This document shows, in pieces, positions 1 through 8,666 of a stretch of DNA of 64,000 nucleotides. Position 1 is the stretch's first letter, and every line of letters begins with the position of its first letter. Under the pieces are notes generated by a model that saw nothing but the letters and a program-made list of their open reading frames with translations, was not told the origin of the DNA and did no database searches. The position numbers and the translations under genes were made by a program. The stretch is from Kaistia terrae (GTDB lineage Bacteria > Pseudomonadota > Alphaproteobacteria > Rhizobiales > Kaistiaceae), in the NCBI RefSeq assembly GCF_026344005.1, contig NZ_JAPKNH010000001.1, positions 310,001 to 374,000 on the forward strand, in the 5' to 3' direction.

Positions 1-1
1 T

Positions 2-550
2 CTGGCCGATCCGGCGCGCTATGGTTTTCACGCGACTCTGAAGGCGCCGTTCACGCTTGCCGAGGGCGAGAGCGAGGCGGGTTTGATCGCTTCCCTCGAT
101 GCTTTCGCGGCGCAGGCGGGCGCGGTCCTCGTTCCGGAACTGGTGATCCGTCGCCTTGGCCGCTTCTTCGCCCTGGTGCCGAACGAGCGGGTGCCGGAGC
201 TTGACGATCTCGCCGGGCGGATCGTGGCCGAATTCGAGCCGTTCCGCTCGCCGCTGTCGGAGGCGGACATAGCGCGCCGCCGCGTTGCCGGACTGACGCT
301 GGACGAGGAGACGAACCTGCTTCGCTGGGGTTATCCCTACGTCTTCGACGCGTTCCGTTTCCACATGTCGCTGACTGGCCGCGTGCCCAAGGATGACTCC
401 GAGGCAATGGCGACCGAGCTGAAGCAGCGCTTCGCCGATTTCGATGGCAAGCCCTTTGCTATTGATCGGATTGCGCTTTTCGTTGAGCCGGAGCGCGGCG
501 CGCCGTTCCGGGTTCGCCATGTCGCCCTGCTGACGGGAGGCGTTGCCTGA
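2..550 (+). CDS. DUF1045 phosphonate-metabolism protein (5' truncated)
   Basis: This gene is open at the left edge of the window; 182 residues are visible and the start lies outside. It carries the two H-x-T/S motifs of the 2H phosphoesterase superfamily: HATLKAPF at visible residues 10-17 and HMSLTG near residue 121. That pattern is typical of DUF1045 proteins, which are encoded beside C-P lyase genes in alphaproteobacteria. By family it is a probable phosphoesterase acting on a ribosyl-phosphate intermediate of phosphonate breakdown, but its exact reaction is not settled. The stop codon overlaps the phnM start by one base (TGATG), so the two genes are translationally coupled and very probably the distal part of a phn operon entering from the left. 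Confidence 0.85.
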   Translation: MADPARYGFHATLKAPFTLAEGESEAGLIASLDAFAAQAGAVLVPELVIRRLGRFFALVPNERVPELDDLAGRIVAEFEPFRSPLSEADIARRRVAGLTLDEETNLLRWGYPYVFDAFRFHMSLTGRVPKDDSEAMATELKQRFADFDGKPFAIDRIALFVEPERGAPFRVRHVALLTGGVA

Positions 551-1686
551 TGCGCGAACAGATCTTTACGCATGCCCGCATCGTGCTGGATGACGAGATT
601 GTCGAGGGCAGCCTCGTCGTGCGCGACGGGATGATCGCCGATTTCGACACAGGCGCGACGCGTCACGGAGAGGATCTCGGCGGCGATTATCTCGTGCCGG
701 GTTTCGTCGAACTGCACACCGACCATCTGGAAAACCACTATGCGCCCCGTCCGGGCGTGCGCTGGAACGCGGTCGCGGCGGTCCAGGCGCATGATGCGCA
801 GGTCGCCGGCGCCGGCATCACCACCGTGTTCGATGCGTTGCGCGTCGGCATGGACGAAGATGCGCGCACCACCACGTCCGAGATGCAGATGCTGGCCGGT
901 GCGATCGAGACGGCGAAGCGCGAGGATCGCCTGCGCGCCGATCATCTTTTGCATCTGCGCTGCGAGGTTTCGGCGCCCGACGTGCTGGATGGCTTGGCCG
1001 GGTTCCTGGACATACTGCCGGTCAAGCTGGTCTCGCTGATGGATCATTCCCCCGGACAGCGCCAGTTCGCCAGCCTCGACAGCTATCGCGCCTTCTACCA
1101 GGGCAAGATGGGCATGTCGGACGCGGCCTATGAGGCGTTTGCCAACAAGCGGATCGCCCAGGCGGATGAGTTTTCCGCCCGCCATCGCCGCGAGATCGTC
1201 GATCTCTGCCATCCGCGCGGCATCGCGGTGGCGAGCCATGACGACGCCACGGCGGCGCATGTCGACGAAGCGGCGGCGGACGGCGTTTCGATTGCCGAAT
1301 TCCCGACCACGATCGAGGCGGCGGCTGCGTCGCGCGCGGCGGACATCCGCGTCCTCATGGGAGCGCCCAACCTGGTTCGCGGCGGCTCGCATTCCGGCAA
1401 TGTTTCGGCCGCGGTGCTGGCGGAAGCCGGGCAGCTCGATATCCTGTCGTCGGACTATGTGCCGTTCAGCCTGATGGTCGCGGTTTTCGCGCTGCCGCAG
1501 TTGGTGCCGTCGATTTCGCTGCCGGAAGCGGTGCGCCTCGTCACCCGCGCGCCGGCCGAGGCGGTCGGTCTCAGCGATCGCGGGGCCATCCGTCCTGGTC
1601 TTCGTGCCGATCTCGTTCGTGTTCGGGCGGGCGAGGGCGTTCCGGTCGTGCGCAGCGTCTGGCGTCTGGGCGAGCGCGTCTCGTAG
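550..1686 (+). CDS. phnM: Alpha-D-ribose 1-methylphosphonate 5-triphosphate diphosphatase PhnM
   Basis: PhnM is an amidohydrolase-superfamily metal enzyme that removes pyrophosphate from alpha-D-ribose 1-methylphosphonate 5-triphosphate in the C-P lyase pathway, in the cytoplasm. The 378-residue product has the family's usual length. The metal-binding segment ELHTDHLENH lies near residues 53-62. Later features typical of PhnM are LMDHSPGQ, the SHDD motif around residue 227 and ILSSDYVPFS near the C-terminus. The start overlaps the upstream DUF1045 gene by one base. It is the last gene of the phosphonate cluster here, followed by a structured repeat rather than a simple U-run terminator. Pho-regulon control is expected from the pathway, but the promoter is outside the window. 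Confidence 0.93.
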   Translation: MREQIFTHARIVLDDEIVEGSLVVRDGMIADFDTGATRHGEDLGGDYLVPGFVELHTDHLENHYAPRPGVRWNAVAAVQAHDAQVAGAGITTVFDALRVGMDEDARTTTSEMQMLAGAIETAKREDRLRADHLLHLRCEVSAPDVLDGLAGFLDILPVKLVSLMDHSPGQRQFASLDSYRAFYQGKMGMSDAAYEAFANKRIAQADEFSARHRREIVDLCHPRGIAVASHDDATAAHVDEAAADGVSIAEFPTTIEAAAASRAADIRVLMGAPNLVRGGSHSGNVSAAVLAEAGQLDILSSDYVPFSLMVAVFALPQLVPSISLPEAVRLVTRAPAEAVGLSDRGAIRPGLRADLVRVRAGEGVPVVRSVWRLGERVS

Positions 1687-1722
1687 ATCAGGTTGTATCT
1701 GCTTGAAATGCCAGCGTTATTG

Positions 1723-1849
1723 TTCACCTCTCCCTGAGGGAGAGGTCGACGGCCGCAGGCCGGCGGGTGAGGGTTTACGGCCTTACCGGATAGTTCCCTA
1801 AACCCTCACCCGGACCTTTGGTCCGACCTCCCCCTCAGGGGGAGGTGCG
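1723..1849. repeat. Family A structured intergenic repeat, copy 1
   Basis: This is about 127 bp of nested palindromes. Each end is a self-complementary arm (CCTCTCCCTGAGGGAGAGG on the left, CCTCCCCCTCAGGGGGAGG on the right). Inside these are two small hairpins and a 13-bp inverted repeat, GGGTGAGGGTTTA pairing with TAAACCCTCACCC. The copy is inverted relative to most others, with the GTCGACGGCC side first. The right arm has a T to C change matched by an A to G change that keeps the pairing. Confidence 0.9.
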
Positions 1850-1976
1850 AAACCAGCTTCCACCAAATGATTTATCCCGCCCCAGGGGGCTCGCGCAGAT
1901 GTGCACAGCTCGCGAGCAGGCCGGGTCTATGCTCCGCCACCCGGATCACGTCGATCCGCAAGTTGGAGGCGCCACC

Positions 1977-2429
1977 ATGGCTACGCAACAACAACCCATG
2001 CATCCGCATGCCGCGATGAACCCGATGAGTCGCAAGCTCGCTGACGAGCTTCAGCCGCTCCTGGAAGAGATCGCGGCCTGCATGGATCGCGGCGATGCCG
2101 CCGAGGCGACGAAGCTCTTCACGGAAGATGCGACCGTCATCAGTCCGACCGGTCTGAGGGGCTCCGGCCGAGCCGGTGTCCAGAAGGTTCTGGCGACCGA
2201 CATGGCTTCGATACTCAAGGGCACGCACAGCCATTTCACCGTCGAAGCCGTGCGTCAGCTTGGCGATGCTGTCTTTATCGACGCGACGCATGAAATCGCC
2301 GGCTCGGGCGCCGGGTCCGGCGGCAAGATGGAAATCCATGTCGTGCTTCTCGCCCAGAAGAAGGGCGGCGGCTGGAGATTGATGGAGGCGCGGCCCTACG
2401 CCTTCATGACGCCGTCGACGACGCACTGA
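1977..2429 (+). CDS. SgcJ/EcaC-type SnoaL-like (DUF4440/NTF2-fold) protein
   Basis: The product is 150 residues. Upstream in-frame codons exist, but they run back into the family A repeat. I choose the ATG at 1977, which has a strong GGAGG 8 bases upstream and begins MATQQQPMHP. After a short polar N-terminus, the helix IAACMDRGDAAEATKLF followed by TEDATVISPTG is the typical opening of a cone-shaped NTF2/SnoaL-like fold. The end, GGGWRLMEARPYAF, fits the final beta strands. Members are small ligand-binding or steroid-isomerase-like proteins, and the ligand cannot be told from sequence. No signal peptide is visible. It is convergent with the L,D-transpeptidase gene and separated from it by a hairpin. 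Confidence 0.8.
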   Translation: MATQQQPMHPHAAMNPMSRKLADELQPLLEEIAACMDRGDAAEATKLFTEDATVISPTGLRGSGRAGVQKVLATDMASILKGTHSHFTVEAVRQLGDAVFIDATHEIAGSGAGSGGKMEIHVVLLAQKKGGGWRLMEARPYAFMTPSTTH

Positions 2430-2450
2430 CCGACTTCGACGCCATACGAA

Positions 2451-2478
2451 AATGCCGCCGAACAGGTTCGGCGGCATT
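2451..2478 (-). terminator. Hairpin terminator between convergent genes
   Basis: A perfect 13-bp inverted repeat, AATGCCGCCGAAC then AG then GTTCGGCGGCATT, lies between the SnoaL-like gene and the first L,D-transpeptidase. Read on the minus strand it ends in a short run of T, as expected for an intrinsic terminator of the transpeptidase gene. It may also stop plus-strand transcripts, although no U-run follows on that side. Confidence 0.75.
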
Positions 2479-2505
2479 CCTCAATCTGATCGCGGAGGGG
2501 GATGC

Positions 2506-2973
2506 CTATTTCTCGACGATGATCGCCGTGCGCATCATGCCGATCTCGTTGACGGCCCTGAAGAACACTTCGGCATTGGCCTTGTCGAGGCGGACGCAGC
2601 CATGCGAGGCGGGGCGGCCGAGGTTCTTCGTTTCAGTCGTTGCGTGCACGGCGATGCCGTCATTGAAGAACACCGAAAAAGGCATCGGCGCGTTCTCGTA
2701 GACCGTCGAATGGTGCATTTCGTCGAGATAATCGGGCCGGAACTTGCCCGGCGGTGTTTCGAAACCCTTGCGGCCGGTCGAGACCTTCCAGCTATAGGTT
2801 TCCTTGACGCCATTGCCGCGGTTGACCACGACATCCATCTGCTGCTTCGCCAGATTGACCTTGGCGAACACGCCGGCGGGGCCTGGAAACAGCGAGTTGG
2901 CGGAGGCGGCAAGCGGCGCTGCTGTCAGGACGACGGCTGCGAATGCGAACGAGGCGAGGCGGCGGGCGAACAT
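2506..2973 (-). CDS. L,D-transpeptidase (YkuD domain), exported, first of two
   Basis: YkuD-fold L,D-transpeptidases make 3-3 peptidoglycan cross-links or attach proteins to the wall, using a catalytic cysteine in the periplasm. The 155-residue product has a signal peptide (about residues 1-25, ending AASA). The catalytic signature is complete: His110, then SHGCVRL with His124 and the nucleophile Cys126. The mature part is little more than the catalytic domain, with no LysM or peptidoglycan-binding module. A second, related gene lies 176 bases upstream on the same strand, so the pair probably arose by duplication. Cross-link specificity cannot be read from the sequence. Confidence 0.9.
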   Translation of the reverse strand: MFARRLASFAFAAVVLTAAPLAASANSLFPGPAGVFAKVNLAKQQMDVVVNRGNGVKETYSWKVSTGRKGFETPPGKFRPDYLDEMHHSTVYENAPMPFSVFFNDGIAVHATTETKNLGRPASHGCVRLDKANAEVFFRAVNEIGMMRTAIIVEK

Positions 2974-3149
2974 GGGGGCGGTTCCGGGCGATTGGCCGGC
3001 GCCGTTCGGGCAGCGCGGGCCGGGTCAAGATCATGCGTCGAAGATCAGGACGAGCGACGTCTCGACGCCCGTTGAGACCGTTTCTAGCAGGCCGCGATTG
3101 CGGTGTCCGTGACGCTCGTCACGCAACGGCCGGTTGCTGCACGATTTTT

Positions 3150-3593
3150 CTATCGTGTGATCACAACGCGTGAATTCTTCATGCCGCGGTCGGCGATCAA
3201 CCGGTAGAGCGTCCGGGCGTTTTCCGGCGCCAGCCGCACGCAGCCATGCGAGGCGGGCCGGCCGAGCGACCGGACATGCGGCGTGCCGTGGATGGCGTAG
3301 CCGCCACGGAAGAAGACCGAATTCGGCATCGGCGCCATATCGTATTTGCGCGAATACCACATGCGGTGCATCCGCGTCGGGCGATAGCTGCCGACCGGCG
3401 TGCGATAGCCGGCGCGCGCGGTCGAGACGTCCCAGCCATAGCGGGCGCGACCATCGACATAGACCACCATCTGTTGCGAACTCAGATTGATGCGCGCGAC
3501 GACTTCGGCTCGCGCGGTTGCCGGGGCCGGACCAAGCAGGGCCGCGACAGCGATCGTCAAGGTGAGTCCAAAGGCTGCGAATGAACGGCGCAT
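3150..3593 (-). CDS. L,D-transpeptidase (YkuD domain), exported, second of two
   Basis: This is a 147-residue paralogue of the neighbouring transpeptidase. It has a hydrophobic signal sequence (about residues 1-27, ending near ATAR) and then a minimal YkuD domain. Catalytic residues are present: His102 in YAIHGTPH and SHGCVRL with Cys118. The two proteins share layout and motifs (INLSSQQM against VNLAKQQM; LGRPASHGCVRL in both) but differ elsewhere, so the duplication is old. The gene is divergent from panB across about 290 bases that contain a perfect palindrome at 3711-3724. Substrate is not predictable. Confidence 0.9.
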   Translation of the reverse strand: MRRSFAAFGLTLTIAVAALLGPAPATARAEVVARINLSSQQMVVYVDGRARYGWDVSTARAGYRTPVGSYRPTRMHRMWYSRKYDMAPMPNSVFFRGGYAIHGTPHVRSLGRPASHGCVRLAPENARTLYRLIADRGMKNSRVVITR

Positions 3594-3710
3594 GAAGGTT
3601 CCTCCCCAGATTGCGCGTCCGAGCTAACCTTACGGTAGATGAGAAAGGTTGAACAACTTGTAATCCACGAACGAAAAGAAAGCGGAGGTGACGGCCGCGC
3701 GAGAGGAGCT

Positions 3711-3724
3711 GTTGCAATTGCAAC
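3711..3724. promoter_or_regulatory. Perfect 14-bp palindrome, candidate operator
   Basis: GTTGCAATTGCAAC is an exact palindrome in the divergent spacer between the second L,D-transpeptidase and panB. Its size and symmetry fit a dimeric repressor site. No regulator gene lies next to it, so the binding protein is unknown. Confidence 0.35.
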
Positions 3725-3884
3725 TGCCAGCTCTGCGCGCGCAACGGTCGAACGATGCGCTGAACCGTGCTAGCAAGTCCTCGCCGGGCGCCAACGGAAC
3801 AATCCAGACCCCGGAATCGTTCGAATGCTTATCTCGAGCATCGCAGTTCGAAGAAATATGGCTTCCGCGCCAAAGGAGACCTTG

Positions 3885-4703
3885 ATGTCCGTCGAGCCCC
3901 AGACCCGCCGCCTGACCGCCGTCGATATCGGCAGCCGCAAGGGTGGCACGCCGATTGTCTCGCTGACCTCCTATCACGCGCATACCGCCTCGATCATGGA
4001 TCCCTATGTCGACTTCATCCTGGTCGGCGATTCGCTCGGCATGGTGATGCATGGGCTGGAAAGCACGGTTCCCGTCACGCTCGACATGATGATCCTGCAG
4101 GGGCTGGCCGTGATGCGCGGCTCGAAGCATGCGCTTGTCGTCGTTGACATGCCGTTCGGCTCCTATGAGGAGAGCCCGGCGGCGGCCTTCCGCTCGGCCG
4201 TGCGCATCATGAAGGAAACCGGCTGCGGCGCGGTGAAGATGGAGGGCGGCGTGCATATGGCGGAAACCGTGCGTTTCCTGACCCAGCGCGGCATCCCGGT
4301 CATGGGCCATATCGGCCTGACGCCGCAGTCGATCAATACGATGGGCGGCTTCCGGGTCCAGGGCAAGACGGAGGCGAGCGTCGCCGCGGTCATGGCCGAC
4401 GCCAAGGCCATCGCCGAAGCGGGCGCCTTCGCCATGGTCGTCGAGGGCGTGATCGAGACGGTTGCCCGCGAACTGACCAGGCAGGTGGCTATTCCCACCA
4501 TCGGCATCGGCGCATCGCCCGATTGCGACGGCCAGATCCTCGTTCTGGAAGACATGCTCGGCCTGTCGTCGCGCGTGCCGAAGTTCGTCAAGAAGTTCGG
4601 GAATCTCGGCGGGCTGATCGAAGAGGCGATTTCTTCCTATTCCGAGGAAGTGAAGGCGCGGACCTTCCCGGCGCCGGAGAACGTCTACAAGGTCAAGAGC
4701 TGA
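3885..4703 (+). CDS. panB: 3-methyl-2-oxobutanoate hydroxymethyltransferase
   Basis: PanB adds a hydroxymethyl group from 5,10-methylene-tetrahydrofolate to alpha-ketoisovalerate, giving ketopantoate, the first committed step to pantothenate and coenzyme A. The 272-residue product fits the decameric TIM-barrel family. The metal- and substrate-binding segments are visible: LVGDSLGMV near residue 45, DMPFGSY near residue 86, KMEGG near residue 116 and GHIGLTPQS near residue 139. The start at 3885 is set by AAGGAGA at 3873-3879. An earlier in-frame ATG would add an unconserved leader. panC is not adjacent. Confidence 0.95.
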   Translation: MSVEPQTRRLTAVDIGSRKGGTPIVSLTSYHAHTASIMDPYVDFILVGDSLGMVMHGLESTVPVTLDMMILQGLAVMRGSKHALVVVDMPFGSYEESPAAAFRSAVRIMKETGCGAVKMEGGVHMAETVRFLTQRGIPVMGHIGLTPQSINTMGGFRVQGKTEASVAAVMADAKAIAEAGAFAMVVEGVIETVARELTRQVAIPTIGIGASPDCDGQILVLEDMLGLSSRVPKFVKKFGNLGGLIEEAISSYSEEVKARTFPAPENVYKVKS

Positions 4704-4976
4704 GGCCCGGATCGAGCCTCCGCCCAAGAGCTGATTCGTCAGCGCATTCCGACGAACCCCGCCGGTGCTGGATGGGGCTGTGTGCGGCGCTGTCGCCACT
4801 CTTGGCGCAGCCCCGGAAATCGTCGGGACGCACGCAATATTTCCCCTGGATCCGCTGGCGGCGTGACGCTGCGGCGGATCCTCATGTTTCCCGGCTGAGA
4901 ACCGCCAGCATCGATTTGCCAGCGCAGGGTCGCTTCGTTATGGTGCGCGCCGCTGACCGGAGCCGGAAAGAAGAGA

Positions 4977-5654
4977 ATGACCGACATATTTCATGAAGTC
5001 GAAGAGGACCTGCGCCGCGAGAAGGCGAAGCGACTCTGGGCCCAATTCGGACCTTACGTACTTCTGGTTGCGGTTCTGATCGTTGTCGCGGTTGGCGGCT
5101 GGCGCGGCTGGGAATACTGGCGCGAACAGCAGGCCGCCGCGGAAGGCGACCGCTTCGTTTCCGCGCTGAATCTCGCGACCGAAAACAAGCACGACGAAGC
5201 CATCAAGGCGCTCAACGAAATCGCTGCGACTGGATCGGGCGGCTACCCCGTCCTCGCCGGCTTCCGTGCGGCTTCCGAGCTCGCAGCGACCAAGAAGACC
5301 GACGAAGCCGTCAAGGCGTTCGACGCGATCGCGGCGAAGTCGGATACCCCGGCGCTGCTCAAGGCGATGGCGCGTCTGCGCGCAGCCCTGCTCGTCGTCG
5401 ATACGGCCGATCTCGCCACCATGCAGAGCCGGGTTGGCGATCTCGCCGCCGTTGGCGCTCCGTGGCGCCACAGCGCCCGTGAGTTGATTGGGTTGACGGC
5501 ATACCGCGTTGGCGATCTGGAAGCGGCGCGCAGCCAGTTCCAGGCGATCGCCGATGATCCGGAGACGCCGCAGTCCATGCAGAGCCGCACACAACTGATG
5601 CTCGACCTGATCCGTTCAAAGATCGGCGCGGCTCCGGTTCCTGCCAAAAGCTGA
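4977..5654 (+). CDS. Membrane-anchored tetratricopeptide-like protein (YfgM type)
   Basis: The 225-residue product has a charged cytoplasmic N-terminus (residues 1-22, FHEVEEDLRREKAKRLW), one membrane helix at about residues 26-43, and a periplasmic helical-repeat region to the end. This is the layout of the PF09976 (DUF2133) family, whose E. coli member YfgM is an ancillary SecYEG translocon subunit that works with periplasmic chaperones. The next gene is der. In many proteobacteria yfgM and der (with bamB) are also linked, which supports the assignment. bamB does not appear between them here. Function is inferred from family and context. Confidence 0.82.
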   Translation: MTDIFHEVEEDLRREKAKRLWAQFGPYVLLVAVLIVVAVGGWRGWEYWREQQAAAEGDRFVSALNLATENKHDEAIKALNEIAATGSGGYPVLAGFRAASELAATKKTDEAVKAFDAIAAKSDTPALLKAMARLRAALLVVDTADLATMQSRVGDLAAVGAPWRHSARELIGLTAYRVGDLEAARSQFQAIADDPETPQSMQSRTQLMLDLIRSKIGAAPVPAKS

Positions 5655-5794
5655 TGTCAGCCATTCGCTGACGCCACTCGTTTTCGTCGTTCCGGGGCCA
5701 CGCGGAGCGTATCCGCCGGAACCTCGACGTGGCAGTCTTTCGGGAAGTCGCGGACGCCGTGACTTCCCGACGCCATTTTGAGGCCGAACCTACC

Positions 5795-7210
5795 ATGACC
5801 TTCACCGTCGCCATCATTGGCCGACCCAATGTCGGCAAGTCGACGCTCTTCAACCGCCTCGTCGGCCAGAAGATTGCGATCGTCGACGACACGCCGGGCG
5901 TGACGCGCGACCGTCGACCGGGCGAAGCTCGGATCGGCGATCTGTATTTCACCATCATCGACACCGCCGGCCTCGAAGACGCCGATCCCGAGACGCTCGA
6001 AGGCCGCATGCGCGCCCAGACCGAAATGGCGATCGAGGAGGCGGATGTTTCGCTGTTCCTGATCGACGCCCGCGTCGGCGTGACGCCGATCGACGAGCAT
6101 TTCGCCGAACTGCTGCGCCGCGTCGGCAAGCCGGTCGTGCTGGTCGCCAACAAGGCCGAGGGCAAGGTTGGCGAGAGCGGCGTCATGGAAGCCTATTCGC
6201 TCGGGCTCGGTGAGCCGGTGGCGCTCTCGGCCGAGCATGGCGAGGGCATGGCGGATCTGTTCGCGGCCCTGTTGCCGTTCGAGCGCGAAGAAGAAGAATT
6301 CGACGCCGAGGAAGATGATTTCGACGCGCCGCTGCCGATCGATCCAGAGACCGGCGAAGAGATGGAAGCCCCGCTCGACCTGAACCGGCCGATCAAGGTT
6401 GCCATCGTCGGCCGCCCGAACGCCGGCAAGTCGACGCTGATCAACACCATGCTGGGCGAGGATCGCCTGCTGGTCGGCCCCGAGGCCGGCATCACGCGCG
6501 ATTCGATCTCGGTCGACTGGACCTGGAACGGCCGCCGCATCAAGCTGTTCGACACGGCCGGCATGCGCAAGAAGTCCCGCGTCGTCGAGCACAAGCTCGA
6601 GAGGCTGTCTGTCGGTGACTCGCTGCGCGCCATCCGCTTCGCCGAAGTCGTCGTGCTGATGCTCGACGTGACGATCCCGTTCGAGAAGCAGGATCTGCAG
6701 ATTGCCGATCTCGTCGCGCGCGAAGGCCGCTCGCTGATCATCGCCTTCAACAAGTGGGATCTGATCGAGGATCGCCAGGCCAAGATGGCGGAACTGCGCG
6801 AGATGGCCGAGCGCCTGCTGCCGCAGGTGCGCGGCGTGCCGCTCGTGCCGCTTTCCGGCCTGACCGGCGCCGGCATCGACAAGCTGATGACCGAGCTGCT
6901 CAAGGTCTATGCGACCTGGAATCGTCGCATTCCGACGGCGGCGTTGAACCGCTGGCTGGCGAGCGTGCTCGAGCACCATCCGCCGCCGGCCGTCTCCGGC
7001 CGCCGCGTCAAGCTGCGCTACATGACGCAGCCCAAGGCGCGTCCGCCGACCTTCGTCACCTTCTGCTCGCGCCCGGAAGCGCTGCCGGAAGCCTATACGC
7101 GCTATCTGCTGAACGGCATCCGCGAGACCTTCAAGCTGGCCGGCGTGCCGCTTCGCCTGACCCTTCGCAAGGGTGAAAACCCGTTCGAGAACAAGGCGAA
7201 GAAGCGCTAG
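5795..7210 (+). CDS. der: Ribosome biogenesis GTPase Der (EngA)
   Basis: Der is an essential GTPase with two G domains that assists maturation of the 50S ribosomal subunit. The 471-residue product shows both: GRPNVGKST at residues 9-17 and GRPNAGKST near residue 206, each followed by a DTAG switch II segment and NKxD/NKWD specificity motifs. The linker between them is acidic ([13 protein letters not shown]). The C-terminal KH-like domain ends in the usual lysine-rich tail [14 protein letters not shown] start at 5795 ([12 protein letters not shown]), because codons upstream add a leader not seen in the family. A family A repeat begins about 20 bases after the stop. Confidence 0.96.
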   Translation: MTFTVAIIGRPNVGKSTLFNRLVGQKIAIVDDTPGVTRDRRPGEARIGDLYFTIIDTAGLEDADPETLEGRMRAQTEMAIEEADVSLFLIDARVGVTPIDEHFAELLRRVGKPVVLVANKAEGKVGESGVMEAYSLGLGEPVALSAEHGEGMADLFAALLPFEREEEEFDAEEDDFDAPLPIDPETGEEMEAPLDLNRPIKVAIVGRPNAGKSTLINTMLGEDRLLVGPEAGITRDSISVDWTWNGRRIKLFDTAGMRKKSRVVEHKLERLSVGDSLRAIRFAEVVVLMLDVTIPFEKQDLQIADLVAREGRSLIIAFNKWDLIEDRQAKMAELREMAERLLPQVRGVPLVPLSGLTGAGIDKLMTELLKVYATWNRRIPTAALNRWLASVLEHHPPPAVSGRRVKLRYMTQPKARPPTFVTFCSRPEALPEAYTRYLLNGIRETFKLAGVPLRLTLRKGENPFENKAKKR

Positions 7211-7228
7211 GTTAGGCGACGCGCGACC

Positions 7229-7358
7229 TTTCACCTCTCCTTGAGCGAGAGGTCGGAGCGACGCTCCGGGTGAGGGTTTAGGGAACCATCCGGGTGAGGC
7301 CGTAAACCCTCACCCGCCGCACTGTGTGCGTCGACCTCTCCCTCAGGGAGAGGTGAAG
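7229..7358. repeat. Family A structured intergenic repeat, copy 2
   Basis: This is the same architecture as copy 1, in the opposite orientation, between der and the hydroxyacid dehydrogenase. Its mini-hairpins differ: CGGAGC-GAC-GCTCCG on the left and GCAC-TGT-GTGC on the right, where other copies have GGCC/GGCC. Pairing is retained despite the changed sequence. Confidence 0.9.
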
Positions 7359-7388
7359 GTACAGTTTCGCAAGTCGAGGATTTCAGCC

Positions 7389-8396
7389 ATGGCATCGCCC
7401 ATCCGCGTCCTGATGACGGGCGACGATCTGGAGACGCCGGCCGCGTGCGTCCTGGCGCCCCTTGGCGCCATTCTCGAAACGATGAGTGGGCCGATCGACC
7501 GCGCCCGCATGATCGCGACGCTGGCGGAAAAACCCTTCGACGCCATTCTGGTGCGGGCCAACCCGCCGCTCGATGTCACGGTGCTCGATGCAGCCGGGCC
7601 TTCGCTCGCGATGATTTCCAAAATGGGGGCAGGGGTCGACAGCGTCGATCTCGCCGCCGCGACGCAACGCAATATCACCGTGATGACGGCCGGCGATGCC
7701 AACGCCGATGCGACGGCCGAAATGGCGATTGCCCTGATCCTTTCGCTGCGGCGCGACGTCGTGCGGCTCGATGCGCGGCTCAAGGCCGGCATCTGGGATC
7801 GCGGACCCTACCGGGCGACGGAGCTTCGAGGCCAGACGCTGGGCATTGTCGGGCTCGGCCGCATCGGCCGCCGGGTCGGCGAAATGGCCAGGGCGCTTGG
7901 CATGAAGGTCGTCGCATCGGGTCGTCCGGGCGCTGTCGCATCGGCGCAGGGCGGTTTCGCCATCCTGCCGCTGGACCAACTCCTGGCGGAGAGCGATATC
8001 GTTAGCCTGCATTGCCCGATGGATGCTTCCAATCGCGGTTTTCTCAACCGCGACGCCATAGCCCGCATGAGACCCGGCGCCTTGCTGGTCAACACGGCAC
8101 GGGGCGGGCTGCTGCATGAGGCCGACGTGGCAGAGGCGCTTGTCTCGGGCCGTCTGGGTGGCGCGGCGCTCGATACGCTGGCCGTCGAGCCGGCGCTGGC
8201 CGAAAACCCGCTCCTGACCGCTCCCAACACGATCATCACGCCTCACATCGCCGCCGAGACGGAGGCGACGATTGAGCGCATCGCGGTGATGGGCGCGGAG
8301 AACGTCGTGAATTGGTTTTCGAGGCGCGAGATCCTCGTGGACCGGCTCGTCAACCGCGCCGTGCTGCCGCGGCTCAAGGATGTTTCGATCCTCTGA
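7389..8396 (+). CDS. D-isomer specific 2-hydroxyacid dehydrogenase, NAD-dependent
   Basis: The 335-residue product has the two-domain fold of the family. The NAD-binding Rossmann motif GIVGLGRIGRRV lies near residues 155-166. The catalytic triad segments are all visible: NTARGGLL (Arg), the Glu in VEPALAENP, and TPHIAAET (His). It is closest in style to phosphoglycerate dehydrogenase or hydroxypyruvate/glyoxylate reductases but lacks the C-terminal ACT domain of long SerA, so the substrate is uncertain. The start at 7389 follows a GAGG element. The longer in-frame reading from GTG 7326 runs through the repeat and is rejected. Confidence 0.85.
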   Translation: MASPIRVLMTGDDLETPAACVLAPLGAILETMSGPIDRARMIATLAEKPFDAILVRANPPLDVTVLDAAGPSLAMISKMGAGVDSVDLAAATQRNITVMTAGDANADATAEMAIALILSLRRDVVRLDARLKAGIWDRGPYRATELRGQTLGIVGLGRIGRRVGEMARALGMKVVASGRPGAVASAQGGFAILPLDQLLAESDIVSLHCPMDASNRGFLNRDAIARMRPGALLVNTARGGLLHEADVAEALVSGRLGGAALDTLAVEPALAENPLLTAPNTIITPHIAAETEATIERIAVMGAENVVNWFSRREILVDRLVNRAVLPRLKDVSIL

Positions 8397-8438
8397 GCGA
8401 CGGCGCTCCGGCCTTCCGGCCCTCCGGCAATCCCAATC

Positions 8439-8589
8439 CATCATCCTGAGGTGCTTCGCGTGAGCGAAGCCTCGAAGGAGGGTCCAGCGAATCGCCGGAA
8501 CCTCCCAGGACACGATCAGGCGGACACACGCAAAGGAGCCATCTGGACCCTCCTTCGAGGCCCGGCTGCGCCGGCACCTTAGGATGATG
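8439..8589. repeat. Family B inverted-repeat element, copy 1
   Basis: This is about 150 bp between convergent genes. The ends form an inverted repeat (CATCATCCTGAGGTGC against GCACCTTAGGATGATG). A second internal inverted repeat pairs CCTCGAAGGAGGGTCCAG with CTGGACCCTCCTTCGAGG. A second copy lies at 49830-49969. No coding potential is seen. Confidence 0.88.
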
Positions 8590-8666
8590 ATCCTGCGGTT
8601 TGCAGCATGAGGAGGGCAGGCTGGCGTCCCCTAAGGGATAAGTCGAAGGCTACTGAGGGCCACCGA

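Noticed and set aside
4704-4976. A possible small gene on the minus strand between panB and the YfgM-like gene
   Set aside because: The 82-codon frame has no ribosome site, no hydrophobic or domain pattern, and overlaps the next gene's start.
5657-7234. A 525-codon minus-strand frame opposite der
   Set aside because: It is an antisense shadow of a conserved two-domain GTPase, with no recognisable protein.
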